Shown piece after piece: positions 41,592 to 48,626 of a DNA stretch of 64,000 nt (its first letter is position 1; every line of letters starts with the position of its first letter). A program made the translations under genes and the position numbers. The DNA comes from Bacteroidota bacterium (lineage in GTDB: Bacteria; Bacteroidota; Bacteroidia; Chitinophagales; JADIYW01): NCBI GenBank assembly GCA_016705125.1, contig JADIYW010000028.1, forward strand, positions 186,001-250,000, read 5' to 3'. The notes beneath the pieces were generated by a model. It ran no database searches and had not been told where the DNA came from. It was given only the letters and a program-made list of their open reading frames with translations.

Positions 41592-43097
41592 ATGACAAAC
41601 TTAGAACAATATTACTTAACAGAAGAGCACCATTTATTTCGTAATTCATTGCGTGATTTTTTGGATAAAGAAGTGGTGCCGTTTGTAGATCAATGGGAAA
41701 TTGACCATCAGGTGCCAAAAGAAATTTTTAGAAAATTTGGCGAAATGGGTTATTTTGGATTAACTCAAGAAGAGAAATATGGCGGCTCTAATTTAGATTT
41801 TTGGTACGACGTAATCTTTATCGAAGAAGTTTCAAAATCCAATTCCGGTGGTTTTGGCGCTAGTATTTCGGCTCATCCTTATTTGTCTATGTCACACTTG
41901 AAACATGAAGGAAGTGATTTTTTGAAAGATAAATATTTGCCAAAAGCCATTTCTGGAGATTGGCATGGCGCACTAGCAATCACCGAGCCTCACGCTGGAT
42001 CAGATGTTGCGAACATAAAAACAACAGCAAAAAAAGACGGCGACTTTTATATAATAAATGGATCAAAATGTTTTATTACCAATGGTGTATCCGCCGATTA
42101 TATAATTGTAGCTTGCAAAACTGCTAACGGAATTTCCATGATTTTAGTGGAAGGAAATGCTATAGGTTTATCAAAAAACAATTTGAATAAATTAGGATGG
42201 AAAGCAAGTGATACAGCTGAGTTAGCATTTGATAATGTCAAAGTACCAATTACCAATTTATTGGGCGAAGAAGGTAAAGGATTTTACTATATCATGCAAC
42301 GATTTGAATTAGAAAGACTTACACTAGCACTTGGGGCATTGGCTTCTTCAGAATGGGCATTGCAATATGCATTACAATACATGAACGAACGAAAGGCTTT
42401 TGGAAAAACAATAAATAAATTCCAAGTTTTAAGACATAGAATAGCACAAATGGCTGCTGAAATAGAAAATGTAAAAACATTTACTTACCACGTTTGCAAA
42501 ATGTATAATGACAAAAATTATTGTGTAAAAGAAGCATCAATGTCAAAATTATTGGCCACCGAATTGTCAGATAAAGTGGCCTACCAATGCTTGCAAATGT
42601 TTGGTGGATACGGCTACATGGAAGAATACAAGATTGCACGCTTTTTCAGAGATTCGCGATTAGGAACTATTGGTGGTGGCAGTTCTGAAATTATGTGTGA
42701 GATTATTGCAAAGATGGTTATTGATGATGTGAGTTATGGTCGACAGACGACGGTCGACAGTCCAAAGCAAAAGGAATTAAACATTGAAGACATAATTAGT
42801 AGCTTACCAAATCGATTTAAAAAAGAAAAAGCAAATGGTATTGAAATGACCATTCTATTTGAGTTTGAAAATGATTTATACTATCAAATCGAAATAAAAA
42901 ACCAAAATATTGTTTTGTCCACGGTCGACAGTCGACAGTCGACAGTGGACTTAACCATTACAACCACAACCGAAACATACATCGCAGTAGAAACGGGCAA
43001 ACTAAATCCCCAAGAAGCATTTATGAGTGGGAAAATAAAAGTAAGCGATTTGGGTAAAATGATGCAGTTTGGTTCTCTTTTTAAAAAATATAATTAA
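41592..43097 (+). CDS. Acyl-CoA dehydrogenase fused to an SCP2 domain, copy 1
   Basis: 501 residues. Acyl-CoA dehydrogenase part (1-380): ALAITEPHAGSDVANIKT, AFGKTINKFQVLRHRIAQMAAE and FGGYGYMEEYKIARFFRDSRLGTIGGGSSEI. The C-terminal SCP2 lipid-carrier domain ends TYIAVETGKLNPQEAFMSGKIKVSDLG. FAD-dependent oxidation of a branched or isoprenoid acyl-CoA (citronellyl- or isovaleryl-CoA-like) is inferred from the operon. GTCGAC repeats are inserted in frame in the linker (42739-42763) and inside the SCP2 domain (42917-42950). Confidence 0.9.
   Translation: MTNLEQYYLTEEHHLFRNSLRDFLDKEVVPFVDQWEIDHQVPKEIFRKFGEMGYFGLTQEEKYGGSNLDFWYDVIFIEEVSKSNSGGFGASISAHPYLSMSHLKHEGSDFLKDKYLPKAISGDWHGALAITEPHAGSDVANIKTTAKKDGDFYIINGSKCFITNGVSADYIIVACKTANGISMILVEGNAIGLSKNNLNKLGWKASDTAELAFDNVKVPITNLLGEEGKGFYYIMQRFELERLTLALGALASSEWALQYALQYMNERKAFGKTINKFQVLRHRIAQMAAEIENVKTFTYHVCKMYNDKNYCVKEASMSKLLATELSDKVAYQCLQMFGGYGYMEEYKIARFFRDSRLGTIGGGSSEIMCEIIAKMVIDDVSYGRQTTVDSPKQKELNIEDIISSLPNRFKKEKANGIEMTILFEFENDLYYQIEIKNQNIVLSTVDSRQSTVDLTITTTTETYIAVETGKLNPQEAFMSGKIKVSDLGKMMQFGSLFKKYN
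42739..42763. repeat. In-frame GTCGAC-type repeat, dehydrogenase 1 linker
   Basis: GTCGACAGACGACGGTCGAC plus AGTCC, encoding RQTTVDS between the dehydrogenase and SCP2 domains. Confidence 0.8.
42917..42950. repeat. In-frame GTCGAC-type palindrome, dehydrogenase 1 SCP2 domain
   Basis: GTCCACGGTCGACAGTCGAC continuing with AGTCGACAGTGGAC: three GTCGAC cores spaced by 7 bases, nearly palindromic as a whole. Encodes STVDSRQSTVD in a strand-connecting loop. Confidence 0.88.
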
Positions 43098-43114
43098 CCA
43101 CAAAGTTCTCAAAG

Positions 43115-43140
43115 TTCCGAAACTTCGGAATTACACAAAG
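43115..43140 (+). repeat. Left 26-bp inverted repeat of the GxxExxY cassette
   Basis: Starts TTCCGAAACTTCGGAATTAC and ends ACAAAG; it contains the sub-palindrome TTCCGAA/TTCGGAA. Preceded by ACCACAAAGTTCTCAAAG. Confidence 0.9.
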
Positions 43141-43149
43141 CACACAAAG

Positions 43150-43533
43150 ATGAAAGAAAATGATTTAGCATATAAAGTAATAGGTTTAGCAATTGAAGTA
43201 CACAATGTATTAGGACCTGGATTATTAGAAAGTGCATATCAGGAATGCTTATTTTATAAAATAGAAAAAGAAGGATTACAAGTAGTAAAAGAAAAAGCAA
43301 TGCCATTGATTTATGAAGAAGTAAAATTGGATTGTGGTTATAGAATAGATTTATTAGTAGAAAATAAATTAGTTATAGAAATAAAAAGTGTAGATGCTTT
43401 AAATGAAATACATCTTGCACAAACTTTAACTTATCTTAAATTAGGAAAATATAAACTTGGATTATTAATAAATTTCAACACCATACTTTTAAAAAGTGGC
43501 ATAAAACGAATTATAAACGGAAATCCCACTTAG
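43150..43533 (+). CDS. GxxExxY protein 2 (PD-(D/E)xK nuclease-like)
   Basis: 127 residues starting MKENDLAYKVIG; a longer start within the upstream repeat is rejected by comparison with copy 1. Family motif in LGPGLLESAYQE, nuclease-like core CGYRIDLLVENKLVIEIKS. The gene lies between the two acyl-CoA dehydrogenase genes and is bracketed by perfect 26-bp inverted repeats (43115-43140 and 43538-43563), which makes it look like a small transposed or integrated unit. Confidence 0.88.
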   Translation: MKENDLAYKVIGLAIEVHNVLGPGLLESAYQECLFYKIEKEGLQVVKEKAMPLIYEEVKLDCGYRIDLLVENKLVIEIKSVDALNEIHLAQTLTYLKLGKYKLGLLINFNTILLKSGIKRIINGNPT

Positions 43534-43537
43534 TGAA

Positions 43538-43563
43538 CTTTGTGTAATTCCGAAGTTTCGGAA
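43538..43563 (-). repeat. Right 26-bp inverted repeat of the GxxExxY cassette
   Basis: Exact reverse complement of 43115-43140, four bases after the GxxExxY stop codon. Confidence 0.9.
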
Positions 43564-44714
43564 TTACCCAGTTTGTGTTAAAAAAACAAACAAAATAAAT
43601 TTAATTTTTTAAAAAAATACACCCCCAAAATGAGTGCAACACAATCTTATCTTAGAAAAGAACACGAATCTTTCAGACAAACGATTCGACAATTTTTAGA
43701 AAAAGAAGCCATTCCAAATATTGACCAATGGGAATTGGATGGCAAAATACCACGTGTGAAGAAATATCAAAAGTTTTCTCTGGTGGATTTACCATTACTG
43801 CCGCCGTGCAAGCATTTATGAGCACTCCATACATTATGAAACACGGTAGTGAATATTTGAAAGAAAACTATCTAAAGCCTGCCATAACAGGAGAAAAAAT
43901 TGGCTGTATCGGAATTACCGAACCAGGTGCTGGCAGTGATGCAGCAAATATTCAAACTCGTGCTATTAAAGAAGGCGATTATTATATCGTAAATGGCTCA
44001 AAAACATTTATTACAAATGGTATTTATGGACAATTTGTAATATTGGTTTGTAAAACAAACCCCGAAGCCGGCGCTGCAGGTGTAAGCCTATTGGTATTGG
44101 ATTTGGATGCAGAAGGGGTGTCAAAAAACAAACTTAAAAAATTAGGATGGCACGCATCCGACACAGCGGAATTGCATTTTGACAATGTTAAAGTACCCGT
44201 CAAAAATTTATTGGGTGAAGAAGGAAAAGGATTTTATTACCTCATGGGAGGCCTACAATTAGAACGTTTATCTGCTGGAATAATGGGCTATGCATCCTGT
44301 GAGGCCATGTTGGAATACTCCTTAAAATACATGAATGAGCGAAGTGCTTTTGGAAGAACAATCAATAAATTTCAAGTATTGCGACACAGAGTAGCACAAT
44401 TAGCAGCAGAAATAGAAAGCATTAAAATATTTACACTACAAACTTGCAAAATGCATGAAGAGGGTAAATATGTTGTAAAAGAATGCTCGATGGTGAAATT
44501 ATTAGCCACCGAATTAGCAGACAAATGTATGTATCAATGTCTACAGTTTTTTGGAGGTTATGGCTATATGGAAGAATACAAAGTGGCACGTGCTTTCAGG
44601 GATTCTCGAATAGGAACAATTGGAGGTGGTTCGTCAGAAATTATGCGCGAAATAATCGCTAAAATGGTCATAGATGATATTGGTTATGAAAGAGCCGAAT
44701 CTAATGTAGATGGC

Positions 44715-44753
44715 CAACCGTCGACGGTCGACAGTCAACCGTTGACTGTGGAC
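44715..44753. repeat. In-frame GTCGAC-type repeat, dehydrogenase 2 linker
   Basis: CAACCGTCGACGGTCGACAG then TCAACCGTTGACTGTGGAC, encoding QPSTVDSQPLTVD; equivalent in position to 42739-42763 of copy 1 but different in length and sequence. Confidence 0.8.
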
Positions 44754-44879
44754 AAAATATTTGCCACTTTACCCGCACGTTTTAAAACCGAAAAAGCAGT
44801 TGGAAAGAACTTAAATTTAGAATTCAGGTTTGACTCCTCTACTTATTATGTACTTATAAAAGATGGGAATTTAGAAATT

Positions 44880-44917
44880 CAGTCGACCGACGACCGTCGA
44901 CCGTCGACCGTGGATTG
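44880..44917. repeat. In-frame GTCGAC-type repeat, dehydrogenase 2 SCP2 domain
   Basis: CAGTCGACCGACGACCGTCG and continuation, encoding QSTDDRRPSTVD; equivalent in position to 42917-42950 of copy 1. Confidence 0.8.
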
Positions 44918-45066
44918 TTTAGTAGAAACAGATGATGCGACTTATATCGCTGTTGAAACTGGGAAATTAAACCCTCAAGAAGCCTTTATGACAGGAAAAA
45001 TAAAGGTATCCGATTTGATGCAAATGATGGCTTTTGGAGCACTTTTCAAAAAACTATAGGTAAATA

Positions 45067-45111
45067 AACTTAAAACAATCCTTGATTATATTTCAAGGAT
45101 TGTTTTAAGTT
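45067..45111. terminator. Bidirectional terminator between dehydrogenase 2 and deoD
   Basis: Perfect 19-bp stem, left arm AACTTAAAACAATCCTTGA, 7-base loop TTATATT. T- and A-rich flanks on both sides suit the two convergent genes. Confidence 0.9.
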
Positions 45112-45144
45112 ATATACTTTTTAAAAATCGATTTATATATAGAA

Positions 45145-45843
45145 TTATAATAATCCTAAGGCCAATTCTACCATTTGAGAAAATGAATTTTGACGTTCTT
45201 CTGAGGTAGTAGAATCACCCGTAATCAAACTGTCGCTTATCGTAAAAACACCCAAAGCATCTACTTTATATTTATGAGCCAAAGTAAATAAAATGGAAGA
45301 TTCCATTTCAACAGCCAAAACGCCATGTTCGGCCCACACTTTAAACCAATTTGGGTCGCTATTATAAAATTCATCAGCGCTTAATACATTTCCAGCTTTT
45401 ACATTTATTCCTTTTGTTTTAGCAATATCCATTGCTTTTAAAAACAAAGGTATGCTTGCCGTTGCAGCATAATCGGCACCATTAAAATATTTCGTATTTA
45501 TATATGAGGTAGTACTTGCTGAAACTGCTACAACAATATCACGTAAATTAATAAATGGTTGCATTGAACCTGCCGTACCCACTCTAATTAATTGTTTACA
45601 ACCATATTCACGTATCAATTCATTGACATAAATAGAAATTGAGGGAATACCCATTCCGGTACCTTGTACCGAAACCCTTTTACCTCTATAAAATCCAGTA
45701 AATCCAAGCATATTTCTTACGTCATTGTAACAAAAGACATCATCCAAAAAAGTATCTGCAATATACTTAGCCCTTAGCGGGTCACCTGGCAATAGGATTG
45801 TTTCAGCAATTTCACCCTTTTTTGCATTTATATGGATACTCAT
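45145..45843 (-). CDS. deoD: Purine-nucleoside phosphorylase, DeoD type
   Basis: Phosphorolysis of purine (deoxy)nucleosides for salvage. 232 residues from ATG at 45843 (a TTG six codons upstream is rejected). Family motifs: ETILLPGDPLRAKYIA, GTGMGIPSISIYVNELI, LIRVGTAGSM, AVEMESSILF and FTISDSLITG, with the aspartate of SDS as general acid. Single gene, converging with the dehydrogenase operon. Confidence 0.95.
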   Translation of the reverse strand: MSIHINAKKGEIAETILLPGDPLRAKYIADTFLDDVFCYNDVRNMLGFTGFYRGKRVSVQGTGMGIPSISIYVNELIREYGCKQLIRVGTAGSMQPFINLRDIVVAVSASTTSYINTKYFNGADYAATASIPLFLKAMDIAKTKGINVKAGNVLSADEFYNSDPNWFKVWAEHGVLAVEMESSILFTLAHKYKVDALGVFTISDSLITGDSTTSEERQNSFSQMVELALGLL

Positions 45844-45962
45844 ATTATTTTTTAATCCCAAAAATAAGAAATGTATTTTAAAGCAGATGAGTTAATTTTA
45901 AAAACCTTGTATGGGCTTTTATAAATTCAAAAAAAAACATACTTTTAGAAAAAAAATACAAA

Positions 45963-46436
45963 ATGGAGTTAGATGATTTAATAAATAAGGTAACTGACAT
46001 CACAACAACAATTACTGATAAAATTGATGATTGGAAAACTGATTTTTTTGATGATGAAAAACAAAATATCATTCAAGAATTTAGAGATAATACCAAGGAA
46101 AAAATAAGTGCAATTTTAAATGACTTACAGAATTCAACAAAACTAATAGAAAATATAGGATACGATTTTGTTGCGTTTAATATCGATTTAGGCATTCCAC
46201 CGAGTGTTCAACTAATATTTGAAGTATTGCCATTAAAAGCTGAAAAGATAGAAGCACAATTGCCAGAGGACATCAATTTGGTAATAAAAATAGTTTTAAA
46301 AGCACTACTTCGGACAAATGCATTAGCACAGTCCATCAAATTAAATGATTTTGAATGCAAACAAGTTACACTTACAATGGGTTTAAATCCTGATATTGTA
46401 TTGAATTATAAAAAAAAACTTAAAAATGGGAAATAA
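45963..46436 (+). CDS. Hypothetical protein
   Basis: 157 residues, not recognised. No signal peptide or membrane segment. The N-terminal half is helical and highly charged (VTDITTTITDKIDDWKTDFF, IIQEFRDNTKEKISAILND). The second half (FVAFNIDLGIPPSVQLIFEV through VTLTMGLNPDIVLNYKKKL) looks alpha/beta. It overlaps the next gene by 11 bases, so the two are probably co-expressed. Confidence 0.6.
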   Translation: MELDDLINKVTDITTTITDKIDDWKTDFFDDEKQNIIQEFRDNTKEKISAILNDLQNSTKLIENIGYDFVAFNIDLGIPPSVQLIFEVLPLKAEKIEAQLPEDINLVIKIVLKALLRTNALAQSIKLNDFECKQVTLTMGLNPDIVLNYKKKLKNGK

Positions 46437-47286
46437 AATATACTACCTAGCTTTTTTAATATTATTAATTTCCTGTAATAAAACGGATGAATTAGGATAT
46501 AAAATTACAAAATCTGCTATCTATTTTGTAAAAGGCAATCCACCGAGACCTGTTGAAATAATTGATGCTGATGTGCTATCCTTTAAAATTCTGGATACTA
46601 CAAAAATGTATGCTAAAGACAAAAACAGTGTTTATTTCTTAGGAGATATTATTAAAGATGCAGATCCAAATTCATTTGAATTACTTGAAAAACCTTATTA
46701 TACAAAAGACAAAAATTATGTGTATCTGAGCTCTACCAAATTTTGCAGTTATCCCGAAACTTTTTCATTTATAGGCAATTATTATTGTAAAAACAAAAAA
46801 TACGTTTATCGACCAATTGGCAGAGGAGATAAGGTAACTGAGGATATAAATAATTTCAAATTAATAAAAGAAGAAGGATTATATGATTATGCCATCGATA
46901 GCAAATTTGCTTATGTAAATGGTATGCGTATTGAAAAAGTCAACATTAATGCCTATAAACCAATCAAACAAGGTTTTTCAAAAGATGACAAACAAATTTT
47001 TTACTTAGATAAAAAAATGCCCATTAGCGATTATCCAAGTTTTGAAATAGTGCAACTACCCTATTCTAAGGATAATTATAGGGCTTATTTTAGGGATTTT
47101 ATTATAGAAAAATCAGACCCAAAAACCTTTAAAATTTTAAATTTAGATGCTTCCTGCAGTTGTGATACAACACATGCATATTTTAAAAATGAAATAATAA
47201 AAAAAGCCGATATGGAAAGCATAAAAAAAGGATTGCCTGTAATTGGTTGCAATGAAAATGAAGTATTTTTTGGCCAGTTTGATTAG
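46426..47286 (+). CDS. DKNYY-domain lipoprotein
   Basis: 286 residues with a lipoprotein signal ending LLISCNK (lipobox LISC). The body has repeated units of the DKNYY type, such as YAKDKNSVYFLGDIIKDAD, YTKDKNYVYLSS, YAIDSKFAYVNGMRIEKV and FSKDDKQIFYLDKK, each about 40-45 residues. Likely anchored in an envelope membrane after Lgt processing; function unknown. Confidence 0.85.
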   Translation: MGNKIYYLAFLILLISCNKTDELGYKITKSAIYFVKGNPPRPVEIIDADVLSFKILDTTKMYAKDKNSVYFLGDIIKDADPNSFELLEKPYYTKDKNYVYLSSTKFCSYPETFSFIGNYYCKNKKYVYRPIGRGDKVTEDINNFKLIKEEGLYDYAIDSKFAYVNGMRIEKVNINAYKPIKQGFSKDDKQIFYLDKKMPISDYPSFEIVQLPYSKDNYRAYFRDFIIEKSDPKTFKILNLDASCSCDTTHAYFKNEIIKKADMESIKKGLPVIGCNENEVFFGQFD

Positions 47287-47450
47287 ATGGGAAGTTGGCA
47301 GTCCACTTATAAGTTATTGGTTATTGAGTGATTGGTAATTAGTGATTGGTAATTAGTTATTAGATGTCGAAAGTGGAGAAGTTGACAGTTCACTGCAATT
47401 AGGTTTTTAATTCAACATTTCTTGATTCTATTCAACATTTAAAATTAAAC
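47287..47450. repeat. Mosaic intergenic repeat block
   Basis: Contains GTTGGCAGTCCACT, several GTTATTGGTTATTGAG/GTGATTGGTAATTA words, AAGTTGACAGTTCACTG, and CATTTAAAATTAAACATTCA. Same modules as at 1.6 and 59.6 kb. Confidence 0.65.
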
Positions 47451-47455
47451 ATTCA

Positions 47456-48595
47456 TCATTTATTTAAAATTTCCCTCGTATTAGGATCAACTTTGTCATA
47501 ATTCCATGCCTTAAAAGCAAAGTCCCATTCCTTATTTATCCGTTCAATTATATTAGGTGTTAAATCAGGAAAAACATTTTTTTCGTAGTCTTTCACGCTT
47601 TCAAGATACTTATTTATGTTAGGACGTGCATCTTCCAATCCTCCCAAATTAAGTTCTTCATAAATGCGCTCAATTGTTGGCCAGGTATTTTTGTCCAATT
47701 CATCAAATCCAATTTCAAGTAAATTTTCCTTGGGTACTAATTCTCTATATTGTAAATATCTACTTAAAGTAGATTCAAAATTATAAAAAACCCTGTCTTC
47801 AATTTCCGCTTCGCTAAAATCTTGCAAAAACTGGGTGCTTATCGCCTTTTGGTATAAATGTCTTGAAGAATGGAATACTTGATATGGATTTCTATGAATA
47901 AACAAAAACTTAGATTGCGGAAAAATACTCACCAATTCCTTAATTCTACTTGTATTATGCGGATTTTTCAACAAAAGTTTTCCATTGCCATTTATGTAAG
48001 CTATCAATTTTAACAAATAAATATAATCTCTCTTCCAAAGGCGTTTGCCTCTTGGTTTTATTCCTTTAAATAAATTAAATCGATTGTGGTAAGAGATATT
48101 TTTTGGAAAATAAAAAGAATGAAAACCACTTCTAATTGAAATATTAGAGAAGGGCTGTTCCTCTTCAGCAGGGTAATTTACATGCATAGGAATATTGTCT
48201 TGGGGTCGTTTGTGTGGCATTAGTGGACTCAACAACCATTTCAACCAAGTGCGCCCAATCAGACTGACATTAATCAGAAAAGCCTGATAATTAGATAGAT
48301 AAGCAAATTGCTTGTCGTGTGCAAATATATAATGTAAATGTGTAGTGCCGCTACGCCAATGTCCTAATATAAAAAATGGAGGTTTTGAGAAAATATCCAT
48401 TTTTTTGATACGCCAATTAAAAATAATTCGCTGTAACCATTGAAATATCAAAGTACCAATTAAAAACAACCATATACGTGTGGCCATTTTCTTTTTGTCA
48501 ATTTTATTTTGGCGGATAAGTTTTATCCAAACTGACAAATAGGAAATTGAAAGTTGGTGATCTTGAATTTTTATTTCCTTATTCTGCTTTTTCAT
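47456..48595 (-). CDS. Sulfotransferase family protein
   Basis: About 379 residues from ATG at 48595. The PAPS 5'-phosphosulfate loop is FFILGHWRSGTTHLH, and the 3'-phosphate region is FLFIHRNPYQVFHSSRHLY. An N-terminal hydrophobic stretch (IWLFLIGTLIFQWLQRIIF) may anchor it to the membrane. The acceptor is unknown; lipids or surface glycans are typical. 31 bases separate it from kup, possibly one transcript. Confidence 0.85.
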   Translation of the reverse strand: MKKQNKEIKIQDHQLSISYLSVWIKLIRQNKIDKKKMATRIWLFLIGTLIFQWLQRIIFNWRIKKMDIFSKPPFFILGHWRSGTTHLHYIFAHDKQFAYLSNYQAFLINVSLIGRTWLKWLLSPLMPHKRPQDNIPMHVNYPAEEEQPFSNISIRSGFHSFYFPKNISYHNRFNLFKGIKPRGKRLWKRDYIYLLKLIAYINGNGKLLLKNPHNTSRIKELVSIFPQSKFLFIHRNPYQVFHSSRHLYQKAISTQFLQDFSEAEIEDRVFYNFESTLSRYLQYRELVPKENLLEIGFDELDKNTWPTIERIYEELNLGGLEDARPNINKYLESVKDYEKNVFPDLTPNIIERINKEWDFAFKAWNYDKVDPNTREILNK

Positions 48596-48626
48596 AATTA
48601 AAGATACCAACCAGGAATTTAAAAAA

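Larger units (their letters stand above)
43630..45059 (+). pseudogene. Acyl-CoA dehydrogenase-SCP2 fusion, copy 2, with internal out-of-frame deletion
   Basis: 43630 begins a normal N-terminus (YLRKEHESFRQTIRQFLEKEAIPNIDQWELDGKIP). Then the frame changes at about 43751-43756 and resumes as EEISKVFSGGFTITAAV. Against copy 1 some 34 residues (the EIFRKFGEMGYFGL through DFWYDVIFI part) are missing, a deletion of about 100 bases that is not a multiple of three. The rest is open to 45059: IGITEPGAGSDAANIQT, FGGYGYMEEYKVARAFRDSR, and the SCP2 end. It carries GTCGAC repeats at the same two places as copy 1. A restart downstream would lack the N-terminal domain. Confidence 0.85.

Noticed and set aside
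32554..44917. GTCGAC repeats as sequencing or cloning artefacts (SalI linkers)
   Set aside because: They have variable, degenerate sequence at many genomic places, include intergenic palindromes, and keep frame in several genes, which artefactual linkers would not.
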